A DNA stretch of 64,000 nt from Palsa-504 sp963767565 (GCA_963767565.1 CAVYEG010000014.1:1-64000); one strand, 5' to 3'. Positions 18,216 through 28,184 are shown, counted from the first letter of the stretch. Program-made: numbers and translations. The notes: generated by a model from the sequence alone, not told the origin.

Positions 18216-19563
18216 TCCGCTCTCGGTCATCCTGAACCAGGCGTGGGCCCTGCTGTGGCGGCCGGACTCGCCCTGGCATCTGCCGACCACCCTGGCCAGC
18301 GGCGGCAATTTCGGCCGGATCGTCATGCCCCCGATGGCCGCGATCACCATCCCGGATACCGGCCCGGTTCCGCTTTTTACCTCGGACACGCGGGGCAACG
18401 TGAGCATCGCGCTCTCGTCCATGACGCTGGACGGGCTGGCCTCGATCGCCGATCACGGCCTTACCTGGCCCAGCGGTACGGGCACCATGCAGGCCACGGT
18501 CGCGCTCGGTGACCTGACGTTCTCCGGGTCATACCAAGCCGACGCCGCCGGGCCGGCCATGACCACGCTGGAGATCGCGGCGTCGCTGGGCCGCTCGCGG
18601 GGGGTTGCCGGCGAGGAACCCCCGGCCGCGAATATAGCCCTGGCCCGCGACTACCGGGACCAGCTGCTGCGGCCCGGCAGCTCCGGTAACGGCGCCGTCC
18701 TGGTCGGGAAGTACTACGACCACAACGACACGGTGAACCGGATCTTCAGCGACAAGAACGGGTTCACCAGTGCCTGGCAGGCCAGTGCGCCGGGTAACCC
18801 GCCCGCGCAGAACACGGCCTATTACATGGACATGACGGCCGATGCCGCGGCTCACCCCGGCGATCCCGATTACACGGTCGGCGGCGACGACTACCTCATG
18901 CACGGCGTGTACATGCAGACCTTGCTGATCAAGGCCTGCCAGGACTACGAGCAGCAAGACCCGGATCGCGCCGCTGACTACCGCGCGCTGGCCGACGACG
19001 CCGCCCGGTTCCAGGGCAACGTAAACGGATTCACCAATGACAACCCCGGTCCCGTGACCGTGGACGTGGTGATGAGCGCGGTGACGAACACCCACCAGAT
19101 GCCGGACGCCGAACTCGCTGCCATACCGGAGTCCGAGGCGGTCCGGCGCGGCCGGGAGGCGGCCGAACGAGACTTCCCCGCGCTGCAGCGTCGCGCACTG
19201 GCCGAAAGAGCGGCCCAGGAACAGCAGGTCACGCGGCGGCAGACCACGGGCCGTTTCTCAGCCGAGATCACCATGCCGACCGTGACCCTCAGCGGCACCG
19301 TCGCGGTTTCCGGCGCTCCGCCCTTCTACCAGGTCAGCGTCGAGTTCACCGCTCTGTCGGCCCCGCTTCCCAGCCCGCGGATAGTGCTCGCGCCCGGTAA
19401 CGATGCGGACTTCACCGCCGAGGTCCAGGCCCGGCTCGACCGCGCGCAGTGGTTCCAGCGGGTCCTCGGCACCAGGCTGCGGGCCGGGGCGGGATCGCAA
19501 GAGACCCTGCGCTACCTGTCCGGGCTGTTCAATCAGGCAATCCACGGCGTGCTGGCCAGCTGA
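18205..19563 (+). CDS. Unknown beta-rich operon protein
   Basis: A 452-residue protein of unknown family. Residues 1-130 are strand-rich (MAAITIPDTGPVPLF, MTLDGLASIADHGLTW, ATVALGDLTFSGSYQ). Residues 140-350 are a mixed, more hydrophilic, partly helical insert, including KYYDHNDTVNRIFSDKNGF and a charged RRGREAAERDFPALQRRALA helix. Residues 355-452 return to strands (FSAEITMPTVTLSGTVAV, PFYQVSVEFTAL) and end in an amphipathic helix (ETLRYLSGLFNQAIHGVL). The strand-insert-strand layout resembles its operon neighbours. There is no signal peptide. The start overlaps the small upstream gene. Confidence 0.75.
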   Translation: MSADPLSVILNQAWALLWRPDSPWHLPTTLASGGNFGRIVMPPMAAITIPDTGPVPLFTSDTRGNVSIALSSMTLDGLASIADHGLTWPSGTGTMQATVALGDLTFSGSYQADAAGPAMTTLEIAASLGRSRGVAGEEPPAANIALARDYRDQLLRPGSSGNGAVLVGKYYDHNDTVNRIFSDKNGFTSAWQASAPGNPPAQNTAYYMDMTADAAAHPGDPDYTVGGDDYLMHGVYMQTLLIKACQDYEQQDPDRAADYRALADDAARFQGNVNGFTNDNPGPVTVDVVMSAVTNTHQMPDAELAAIPESEAVRRGREAAERDFPALQRRALAERAAQEQQVTRRQTTGRFSAEITMPTVTLSGTVAVSGAPPFYQVSVEFTALSAPLPSPRIVLAPGNDADFTAEVQARLDRAQWFQRVLGTRLRAGAGSQETLRYLSGLFNQAIHGVLAS

Positions 19564-19575
19564 ACGGAGGCAGCG

Positions 19576-20757
19576 ATGAGCTTCGACCTGGCGGTTGGGC
19601 TGAGCGGCGATCAGATGAACGCCGCGGCGGCCGCGGTCTACCAGGCGCTGCATGACAAGAACCAGGTCTTCAGCGGCTCCCTGACCGCCGACCATAACGG
19701 CGTGACGTTCACGATCGACTACGACGTGCAGGCCCCGCCCGGCTTCGACCTTGGCACCGCCAGCCCGCAGGCGTTCACCCTGAGCCTGCCGAAGGTGGCG
19801 CTGACACTCAAGCACGGGGGAACATCCACCCAGCTCGTGCTGGCCCTCACCGCGCCCTGCCAGGTGCTGAACGAAGCGGGCCAGGTCTCCTTCGTCCCGC
19901 AGAGCGTCAGCGCGCCCGCGCAATCCGATCCGGTGAACGACTACCTGGTGAAGACCTTCGTGCTGCCGGCCATCAAGACCATGCTGACCCAGCTGCTGGC
20001 GGGCGTGCAGATCCCGTCCATCCAGGTGGCGGACATCAAGCTCACGCCGGCGTCGGTGGGCATCGTGCACGGCTACGTCATCGCGGCGGTCAACGTGGCC
20101 GCGGACGGGGCAGGTCCGCCGCCCCCGGCCGGACACGTCGTTCCCGTGGCCAGCCACACCCTAGTTCGCCCTCTCGGCAACGGCGTCGTCAATCAGCTGG
20201 CCGTCAAGGCCATCACATCGAACAACGACTTCCCCGGCCACAGCGACAAGGGCGACCACTGGGCAGGCAGCGCCGTGGACTACGACTTCGTGCTGGCCAA
20301 CCCCCGCGGGCAGATCCAGGGGACCGGGCTCAAGCTGCAGTTCAGCCTGACCGGCAGCCTGAACGCCACCGTCTGGTTCCTGCAGGTAGCGACCTACTAC
20401 AATTTCAGCGGCAGTGCCAGCCCGGACCCCGGCGTGAACGCGGAGATGACCGTGGCGAATAACGAGCTGGTGGTCCAGGCCTCCTCGGCCGACGACTTCA
20501 CGATCCAGTTCAACCCCGGTAACTTCGGGGCCTGGCTGCTGGCCCTGTTCTCGCCTTTCCTGCAGGTAATGGCGGTGGGCGTTCCGCTGCTGGTCAAGGC
20601 GCACCTGCAGAATCTCCAGCTGGCCACCTACGCCATCCCGGCCTATTCGATTGTGATGGGCGGCACGACGCTGGCGCTCACCCCGACCGACCTGAGCGTA
20701 TCCAATGTCGGCGGGATGATCGCGCTGACCGGAAACGCGAAGGTCGCACCGTCCTGA
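19576..20757 (+). CDS. Unknown protein, TULIP/P47-like appearance
   Basis: A 393-residue protein starting at an ATG after GGAGG. It has long amphipathic strands (LTADHNGVTFTIDYDVQ, FTLSLPKVALTLKH) and a central helix-strand unit (NDYLVKTFVLPAIKTMLTQL then VQIPSIQVADIKLTPASVGI). The latter closely fits the helix plus PLP-strand signature of TULIP lipid-binding proteins such as BPI and the OrfX/P47 proteins of clostridial toxin loci. C-terminal strands follow (YAIPAYSIVMGGTTLALTP). Like P47-type proteins it lacks a signal peptide. The relationship is inferred from pattern alone; a structural prediction would settle it. Confidence 0.7.
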   Translation: MSFDLAVGLSGDQMNAAAAAVYQALHDKNQVFSGSLTADHNGVTFTIDYDVQAPPGFDLGTASPQAFTLSLPKVALTLKHGGTSTQLVLALTAPCQVLNEAGQVSFVPQSVSAPAQSDPVNDYLVKTFVLPAIKTMLTQLLAGVQIPSIQVADIKLTPASVGIVHGYVIAAVNVAADGAGPPPPAGHVVPVASHTLVRPLGNGVVNQLAVKAITSNNDFPGHSDKGDHWAGSAVDYDFVLANPRGQIQGTGLKLQFSLTGSLNATVWFLQVATYYNFSGSASPDPGVNAEMTVANNELVVQASSADDFTIQFNPGNFGAWLLALFSPFLQVMAVGVPLLVKAHLQNLQLATYAIPAYSIVMGGTTLALTPTDLSVSNVGGMIALTGNAKVAPS

Positions 20758-20791
20758 GGCCTAGGCCAACGCATGAGAACGGAAGACGATC

Positions 20792-21899
20792 ATGGCTCAG
20801 ATCCGGCTGCTGGCCTGGAACATCCAGGTCTACGGGCAGACCAAGTTCGAGGAAACCGCGAACCGTTACCGGATCGTCGAGCTCATCGCCCAGGCGATTG
20901 CCCGCCTTGACGTGAACATGGTGCTGCTGATGGAGATCAAGGATTATCTAGCCGAGCAGATCTGCAGCTCGATCCGCAATCAGGTTGCCGCACTGACCCA
21001 CCGGGCATGGCGGCTTTACACGGTGTCAGCCAATCTCACCAGCGACTATGAGGACCCGCCTGAGGCCTACGGCATCCTCTACCGGACAGACGCCGGATTC
21101 AACGTTCACCGAGAACGATCCAGGCTTTGTTAACGTCGCCCTCTCGGAGCACGACTTCCCCAGCAACGTGTCGCCCGGCCACGGCCGGCGTGCCGCGGTA
21201 GCAACATTCCGTACCGCCGACACCGGGGTCAACTTCACCGTCTCGGTCTACCACGCGCCACCCGGCGCCAACCAAGCCCGCCAGGGCCTTGAGCCGCTGG
21301 CACGTACAGGTGTCCTCTATTCGGTGAGCAATGACGGTGTTCAGCAGAGCGTAACCGGGCGCTTGCTGGCCGGCGACTACAACCTGAACTACGACCCGGG
21401 CAATCCCTATCCCGAATTCAGCTGGCTTACCCAGGCGCCTCCGCCACCACCCCAGCCGCCTCCGGCTGGTGGGCAGAACGGCGCAGGCACCGCCCCGATC
21501 ATCAACAGTACCGCCGCCGCCAGGTATACCCATTACATCACGGTCGAGGAGGCCGTCAGGAGATGGGGACAGGATGCGAATCGCTGGAGCCAGAATCCGG
21601 TGGCTTACCGCGATACGCAGATCGACAATATCTTCTTCTGCAGCCCCAATCCCGCGCATCGGGCGGTCGGCCAGGTGGTCGATCTGGTGGACGACATCAA
21701 GACCGTCACCGGTGAACTGGGACTTCGCCAGATAGCACAGCGATTCCACTTGTTCGACAATGGCTTGTCGGCATTCCCCAATGCAGATTATATCGCCACT
21801 CCGCTGGACTTTTCCCTGACCTTTGCGCAGAATGCGTGGCTGCTTTACCGCTACGCAATCAGCGATCATCTGCCGGTTTCCATCACGATCACCATGTGA
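20792..21899 (+). CDS. Endonuclease/exonuclease/phosphatase (DNase I-like) family protein (frame broken by 1-base indel)
   Basis: The first frame runs 20792 to about 21110; the second from about 21110 to 21899. One extra base near 21100-21115 separates them, and the corrected length is about 368 residues. EEP catalytic landmarks are present: LLAWNIQVYG (Asn), MVLLMEIKD (metal-binding Glu), VSVYHAPPG, the GDYNLNYD motif corresponding to GDFN, and the terminal SDHLPVSI with the Asp-His pair. It should hydrolyse phosphodiester or phosphomonoester bonds in nucleic acid or lipid headgroups. No signal peptide. Thirty-four bases separate it from the gene upstream, 7 from the one downstream. Confidence 0.75.
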
Positions 21900-21906
21900 G
21901 CGGGCC

Positions 21907-24900
21907 ATGACTGGGGAAACTATTTACGCCGCGCTCAGCGCCGCGCTGAGCGGTACCACGCTCACCCTGACCCCGGCTACATTCGGCCCGGCGGCCGGTG
22001 CCGGAATCGCCGACGTGCTGACCGAATATTTCCCGCCCGACGGGAAGCTGGTCATCGAGGGCGTCACGCTGGCCCAACAGGGCGACATCGTGACCTTGGC
22101 GGGAGCGACCGGGGCCAGCGTCCCGCTGAACGGGATGGCCATCGGCGCTCGGTTCGCCCCCGGGTCGGGCGGCGTCGAGATGACGCTCACCGCCACGCCC
22201 CCGGCCGGCTGGCTGTTCTCGGCAGGCTGGCCGCTACTGGCCAATGGTTGCCTGGATCAGCTCTCGGTCACCGAGGCCACCCTGACCCTCAGCTCGGTCG
22301 CCGTGCCGCAGGGAGCAGCCAAGGGCATCACGTTCGCCGGCCTGATCGGGTTCCCGGCCGACTGGAGCGCCCTGCTGTGGCTGCTGGGCAGCGCTCCCCA
22401 GCTGCCGGTGAGCGGCCCGATCGGCCAGCAGGGCACCGCACCGTCGTTCGCGCTCAGCGCCAAGTCCTGGTCGGCCGAACTGCCCGTGCTCGGACCGCTC
22501 AGCATCAGCCTGGTGTTCTCCAGCACGCCGGTACCAGGCGCCCCCCGGCCGCCCGGCGGCTTTGCCTACGTTCCCCAGACCGCGCTCGGGGTCAGCGCGG
22601 AGATCGTGATCGCCGGGGCGAAGGTGCCGATCTTCGCCGACCTGTCGGTTCTCGGCGGCACCGTACCGATCATGGCCGACGTTTCCGGCCTGCCCCCGGT
22701 CAAGCTCACTGACCTGGCCTCTGTTCTGGATCAGATCGACCTGAGCGCCGCGATGCCGCCGCCCTCCGGGTGGGATCCGGGTCTGTCCTTCACGCTCAAG
22801 GCGCTGCTGTTCACGCTGAACCCGGCAGCCAAGCAGCTCATCTCGGTGGGCCTCAACCTCGGCACCACCACCTCCTGGCCCATCACTCCCGGACTGTCCG
22901 CGGGCCCGGTCACCCTCACCTTCCTGATCGACATCGCCGAGCGCCAGGTCTTCGCAGCGCTGGCCGGCGACATCAACTTCACCGGCGGCTCGCTGGGCCT
23001 GGGCGCGTACTATCCGGGCTTCGTATTCACCGGCGGCCTCAGCCCGGGCAGCCGGATAAGCCTGTCCTCGCTGCTCAGCCCGGTCCTGACCGGCGCTCCC
23101 GCGCTGCAGGCCCTGGTCGTGGACCAGCTCGGCTTTGTCGTCCGGCCGCTGAAAGGCGGTAGCTTCTCGCTGTTCACCGGCCTGACCGGGGACTGGTCGT
23201 TCCCGGTCGGGACGGCCACCCTGGCGCTGACCAACGCCTACCTCCAGCTCGACCGGCCGGGCGGTGCTTCCTCAGCCGGAACCAGCGGCATGATCTCGGC
23301 CCGGGGCCAGCTCACCCCGCCCCCCGGAACCGGTGACCCGATCGCGATCGACGCGTCGCTGGCGCTGCCCGGCGGGTTCTCGCTGACCGGGAAGGTTCCG
23401 GATCTGCACCTGTCCGAACTGGCCAGAAAGCTCACCGGGATACCCCCGGCCGCCGGCCTGCCCGAGATCGACCTGACCAGCGGTGAGGTCGCGGTCGCGC
23501 TGAACAGCGCCACCGGCGACTATACCCTGGCCGTCACGGCCACCGCTTCGGCCGGGGGCACCACGCTGGGCAGCGCGATCTTCGCGGTGCGCCGCGCGCC
23601 GGGCACGTTCGGGTTCATCGCCGGTGTCGTGGCCAACGCCGGATGGTCGCCGGCCAAGCTGTCAAAGGACTGGTCGGACGCACTCGGCGGGGTCTTCGAC
23701 AACCTCACGTTCCGCGACTCGGGCGTGCTCGTCTCGACGCTGCCCTCCGGCTCGGCGGTCGGCCTGCCGGGCATGAACATGCCGAGCCTGCCGGGTGCGG
23801 CATCGCCAGGGTTCACCTTCTTCAGCACGCTCGAGCTGCAGGGACCCATCCTCGGCCCGCTGGCCGGGCTGTTCGATCAGGGCGTGACGCTGGGCCTGCT
23901 CGCCATGGTCAACATTGAGGACCCCAAACAATCCAAGTTCCAGGCGGTCTTCACCGGCCTGTCGCATAACAACGCGGTCGCCTGGACCAGCGTCCTGGTC
24001 GCCATCGTGCCGGATCCGCTCACGCTCACGATCCAGGCCGCCGTCACGCTCACCATCCAGGACGAGCAGCTCAGCCTGGCCGGCCAAGGCACCATATCCA
24101 TGGACGGACCGTCGGCCCGGCTGACGCTGATGCTGGCTAAGGCCTGGGCCCAGCCGTTCGGCGTGGCCGACCTGGTGATAGAGCAGTTCGGGCTGCAGAT
24201 CGGCCTGGAATCAGCCGGGGTCACCATCGGCCTGCTCGGCTCGTTCGTCATCGGCACCGGACCACGCACCTTCACCCTGCTCATCGGGGGCAGCCTCATC
24301 GACTTCGAGGCTCCGGGCGCCCTGATCTTCCGCCTGCAGAGCAACGACCCGCAAGACCCGCTGATGCTCTACGACGTGATCCGCCAGTTCACCTCCCTCG
24401 ACCTGTCCAGCGTGCCGGTGCTGAACGCCATCGGTTTCAAAGAGCTCGCCTTCGCGGTGGTGGATGACCCGGCAGGCTTCGTCATGGGCGACTACCGCTT
24501 CCCGCCCGGCATCGGCATCGCGGCGGACATCCTGGTCCACAGCTGGGAAGCCAAGTTCAACCTGCAGGTGAGCAAGGACCACGGCATAGTAGGCAGCGGC
24601 AGCATCAACCAGCCGATCAAGATCGGCGAGGTGTTCTCGCTCTCGGATGCCACCGGCCAGACCGGGCCGTCGGGTTCGATCGACACCTCCCGCCTCCCGG
24701 ACCGGACCGACCGGCTGGCGCTGGAGCAACTGCACCAGCGGCGGGCGCTGCGCCTGGGTGACGAGCAGCCATATTTCACCCTCGACGGCAAGCTGGCCTT
24801 CCTGGGCCTCGACGCGACGATCACGGCCTCGGCGGCCGGGAAGACGTTCGACTTCGACCTGGACTTCGCGTTCCTGAACACGGTCACGGCGCACCTGGCC

Positions 24901-25855
24901 TGCCATCTGGTGGACGCGGCGAACTTCGCCGGCGACGCGGAGATCGGGTTCAACCTGGACGTGACCGTGGGCCCGTACGAGGTCGACGGGATAACGCTGA
25001 TCCCGCAGGTGCACATCCAGAGTCCGGGCGCCACGCTGGGCCTGGCCATCAAGGTCGCCCCGCCGCAGACCGCCGAGCTCGACCTGGAGCTGAAGTTCGA
25101 GCTGGGCCGGCAGTGACTACAGCAAGACCTTCACGATCACGGTCCAGGATATCGGCGGGCAGCTGACCAACCTGTGGTCCGCGATCAAGACCTGGCTGGC
25201 CGACCACGTCGGCATGCTGTTCGACAACTTCCTGAAGAACGCGGCCGCGTGGATCGCCGCGCTGCAAACCGTGTTCCGGGACCTGGCGGCCGACATCGCG
25301 ATGGTCGCCAAGGCGCTGGCCAGCTACTTCAAGCTGGCCGCCGACGACGCGGCCGCGCTGCTGCTGCAGCTGGGGTTCCAGTACCTGGAGATCATCGATG
25401 CCCTAGTCCAGTACTTCAAGATGACCTTCGACGCCGCCAAGCAGCTGGTGGAGTCGCTGTACAAGCAGTGCGCGATGCAGACGGCCGAGGAGCAGGCGTA
25501 CGGCGCCGCGCCGGCCAAGGCCGGCTACACGATCCGCGAGATCGCGTTCGCGCTGACCGAGAGCCCGGCCGGCCAGCACCTGCTCGAGATCTACTACAGC
25601 CACCAGGACGAGATCGAGGCCCTGCTGTCGCCGCACCCGTACCTGCACGACCAGCTGCGCTCGTTCGGCCAATCCCACCAGCGGGCCCGGGACATGCGGC
25701 TGCTCGCCGACACGGCGCTGCAGACCCTGACCGTGATCGCGCCGGACGCGAGTCCGGAGCTGAGCGCGCACGCCGACGAGCTGATCCCGGCCCTGGTGCG
25801 GTACCGCGACATGACGGCCAGCGCCGTGCTGCACGATCTCGCCTCCCAGCCGTGA
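21907..25855 (+). CDS. Giant beta-rich protein with amphipathic helical C terminus (frame broken by 1-base indel)
   Basis: The first frame, from the ATG at 21907 to 25116, gives about 1069 residues. The continuation in the next frame (about 25100-25855) adds about 245 residues, with one extra base near 25100-25116. Most of the protein is repetitive amphipathic beta-structure with short units such as LSISLVFSS, LSVLGGTVPIMADVSGL and LTNAYLQLD, punctuated by GLP/DLS segments. This recalls very large lipid-binding or DUF6603-like proteins. The C-terminal 240 residues are helical (LWSAIKTWLADHVGMLF, LAADIAMVAKALASYFK, DDAAALLLQLGFQYLEI) with hydrophobic faces that could insert in or wrap membranes. 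No signal peptide or clear transmembrane span. Its end overlaps the polyprenyl synthetase start (GTGA). Confidence 0.65.
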
Positions 25856-26880
25856 CCGGCACCCGGCCGGGCCCGGTCGACCGGGCCCTGGAGCTGGTGG
25901 CCGCGGACGCCGAGCGCTTCGAGGCCACGCTGCTGCTCGCGCTGGAACCGCAGCGCCCGTATCTGTCGGATACCGAGTACGCGATCTACGGCCGGGGCAA
26001 GAAGCTGCGCCCGCTGCTCCTGCTGCTCGCCGCGCGGCTGACCGATCCGGGGCCGCCCGGCGAGCCGCTGCCTCAGCGCGTGATCAACGCAGCGGTCTCG
26101 CTGGAGATGCTGCACGTCGCGACCCTGATCCACGACGACATCATCGACGTTGCACCCCGGCGCCGCGGCACGCTGTCGGTCAACCAGGCCCGCGGCAGCG
26201 ATACGGCCCTGCTGGTCGGCGACATGCAGTTCATCCAGGCCGTGCGGTGCTTTGCCGCCGGCCTGGAGGCCCCGGAGGACATGGCCTTGGTGCAGCTGGT
26301 GCTCGACGTGGGCTTCAAGATCTGCTGCGGCGAGATCGACGAGCTCAGCACGGACCTGACCTGGGCGCCGGCCCGGCTGCGCCAGCGTTACCTGCGCACC
26401 ATCGACCGCAAGACCGCGGTGCTGTTCCAGCTCGCCTGCGAGTCCGGCGCGTGGCTGGTAAGAGCACGCAAGCGCCACATCTGGAAGGCGGGACGTTACG
26501 GGCGGCTGCTGGGCCGGGCCTTCCAGCTCATGGATGACCTGGGCGACTTCCTGAACGGGGATGCGGACGCCGGCAAGGACCACGGCACCGACCTGCGGCG
26601 CCGCCGGCCCACGCTGCCGATCATCTACGCCCTGCAGGAACTGCCGCCCGATCATGCCGTGCACCGGATCATGCGCGGCGAGCAGCACGCACCGGAGGAA
26701 TTCGAGCAGGCCATCGACGCGGTGATCGCGACCTCGGGCTTCGTGCGGGCCTACGCCGAGGCCCGCGAGACGATCCTCGAAGCGGTGGAGTGCCTCGGCG
26801 TGTTCCCGCCGTCCCCCTACCGTGACGTGCTGACCGATCTCGCCTACCACGTCGTGGACCGGGGCACCGCCGACCGCTAG
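25852..26880 (+). CDS. Polyprenyl (trans-isoprenyl diphosphate) synthetase
   Basis: A 342-residue protein that should condense isopentenyl diphosphate with allylic diphosphates to make a longer prenyl diphosphate. Motifs: GRGKKLRPLLLLLAARL (IPP-binding), the first Asp-rich motif LIHDDIIDVAPRRRGTLSV, GDMQF, and the second Asp-rich motif MDDLGDFLNGD with K-D-H-G-T-D-L next to RRRRPTLPI. All catalytic aspartates are in place. Chain length cannot be read by eye. The GTG start overlaps the stop of the giant beta-protein, so the two are co-translated. Together with lipid-binding-looking neighbours it suggests an isoprenoid or lipid substrate for the operon. Convergent with the DUF6916 gene, with overlapping stop codons. 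Confidence 0.9.
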   Translation: MTGTRPGPVDRALELVAADAERFEATLLLALEPQRPYLSDTEYAIYGRGKKLRPLLLLLAARLTDPGPPGEPLPQRVINAAVSLEMLHVATLIHDDIIDVAPRRRGTLSVNQARGSDTALLVGDMQFIQAVRCFAAGLEAPEDMALVQLVLDVGFKICCGEIDELSTDLTWAPARLRQRYLRTIDRKTAVLFQLACESGAWLVRARKRHIWKAGRYGRLLGRAFQLMDDLGDFLNGDADAGKDHGTDLRRRRPTLPIIYALQELPPDHAVHRIMRGEQHAPEEFEQAIDAVIATSGFVRAYAEARETILEAVECLGVFPPSPYRDVLTDLAYHVVDRGTADR

Positions 26881-27236
26881 CCGAACACGGCCTCGTAGCG
26901 CATCGCCGTCGGTGCCTGCCCGGGCCCGGCAGGCTCGTCCGGCCCGACCGGCACGATGAACAGATCCAGGGCGCCGAGCTGCTCGTGCTCGACCCGGTAG
27001 ATGCCCTGCGCCATAATCGGCTGCAGCGGGCCGTGAAACAGGACGGAAAACGGCGCCCGCAACGCCCCGAGCGCGCTGGCCGCATGCTCGGTCACCTCGA
27101 CCAGCTCGGCCTCGACGGAAGCCGGAGAGCTGCCAGGCGCGGCCCCACCCGTCAGCCGGAAAGGCGTGCGCAGCAGCGCGCGGAAGTCCTGAGCGGTCAG
27201 CGTCTGGAGTGAACGGTCGTCCGGCACGGCCGCCAT
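26877..27236 (-). CDS. DUF6916 family protein
   Basis: A 119-residue small protein. LTAQDFRALLRTPFRL, VTEHAASALGALRAPFSVLF, GPLQPIMAQGIYRVEHEQLG and DLFIVPVGPD through MRYEAVFG match, from memory, the DUF6916 pattern. Members of that family are often found beside tail-collar (MdpB) genes, which is the situation here. The ATG is at 27236; a longer open frame upstream overlaps the TetR gene and lacks support. Its TAG overlaps the polyprenyl synthetase stop codon on the other strand. Function unknown; probably part of the same accessory locus. Confidence 0.75.
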   Translation of the reverse strand: MAAVPDDRSLQTLTAQDFRALLRTPFRLTGGAAPGSSPASVEAELVEVTEHAASALGALRAPFSVLFHGPLQPIMAQGIYRVEHEQLGALDLFIVPVGPDEPAGPGQAPTAMRYEAVFG

Positions 27237-27256
27237 TCTATCGCCGGGGCGGCGGC

Positions 27257-28036
27257 CTATGGCTGGAGCGGATAGCGCAGCCCGACCAGCGCGGCCAGGT
27301 CGCCGAGGGTCATCTCGAACATCGGCGCCGCATCCTCCAGCGCGAACTTCATGTGGCCGAACACCTCCATGGCCACCCCGCCGTACAGCACGGTCCAGCA
27401 GCGCAGGAAGGTCAGCACCGCGCCGACCGGGATGTCGGTGCCCAGCGCGGTGCGGTAGCGCTCGAGCTGGTCGAGCAGGCCCGGGTCGATGTCCCCGGGC
27501 TCGGGCACCGGGAACTGGGCCTTGGTCCACAGCTCGAGGAACAGCGTGAAGAAGGTACCGGCGAAGGCCAGCGCGCACTCGTCGGCCACGTCGTACTGGC
27601 CGTAGTCCAGCCCGGGCAGCGGCACCCCGAACACCAAGCCGAACTCGCCCGGGTGATTCAGCGACCAGCGCCGGAACTCCCGGCACGCGGCGATCATCTT
27701 GACCGTGAGCTTCTCGGTCACGTCGTGCGGGCCGGGGGGCACCGGCGCGGAGTCGAGGGCCCGCTGGATGTCCGCGCCCAGCTCGGTGAAGATGCTGGCG
27801 CAGACGTGCCGCAGCAGCACCTCGTGGCTGTCGAAGTACCGGTACAGGCCGGGCGCGGTCATGCCCATCTCGCGCGCGATGGCGCGCAGCGACATGGCGT
27901 CCGGGCCGCTGGCCACCAGCAGCCGGCGGGCGGTGGCGATGATCTCCTCGGAGGTCGCCGCGCGCAGCCGGTCCCGCCGGGATACCGGCGGATCCCCGCC
28001 CGGGACGGTACCTGCGACGTCGACAGCCTGGGTCAA
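27257..28036 (-). CDS. TetR family transcriptional regulator
   Basis: A 259-residue repressor. The helix-turn-helix is LRAIAREMGMTAPGLYRYFDSHEVLL at residues about 50-75. A ligand-binding C-terminal region contains LERYRTALGTDIPVGAVL and the GGVAMEVFGHMKFALED segment. The TTG start at 28036 follows a GAGGAGGAA ribosome site. It is divergent from the MMPL transporter gene and very likely represses it through the palindromes in the 148-base gap, a typical arrangement for drug- or lipid-responsive exporters. Confidence 0.92.
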   Translation of the reverse strand: MTQAVDVAGTVPGGDPPVSRRDRLRAATSEEIIATARRLLVASGPDAMSLRAIAREMGMTAPGLYRYFDSHEVLLRHVCASIFTELGADIQRALDSAPVPPGPHDVTEKLTVKMIAACREFRRWSLNHPGEFGLVFGVPLPGLDYGQYDVADECALAFAGTFFTLFLELWTKAQFPVPEPGDIDPGLLDQLERYRTALGTDIPVGAVLTFLRCWTVLYGGVAMEVFGHMKFALEDAAPMFEMTLGDLAALVGLRYPLQP

Positions 28037-28073
28037 AGCTTCCTCCTCGCTTTGATGCTAACCCGCCCCGGAA

Positions 28074-28160
28074 ATCCGCTTGACAGTAATCCGCTTGACA
28101 GCTGTGAACACCGTATGCGAAGTTAGCGATGTAATCAGCTTACACCGTTTACTTGAGTAA
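28074..28160. promoter_or_regulatory. Divergent tetR-mmpL control region with operator-like palindromes
   Basis: Two perfect inverted repeats lie just upstream of the MMPL gene: TGTAA-TCAGC-TTACA (28130-28144) and TTAC-TTGA-GTAA (28149-28160). Further left, a 15-base unit (AATCCGCTTGACAGT/C) occurs twice in tandem from about 28074 and carries two TTGACA hexamers. The palindromes are the likely TetR binding sites; the exact promoter elements are uncertain. Confidence 0.5.
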
Positions 28161-28184
28161 TCAACAGAAGCTCGGGAGGCAGAC

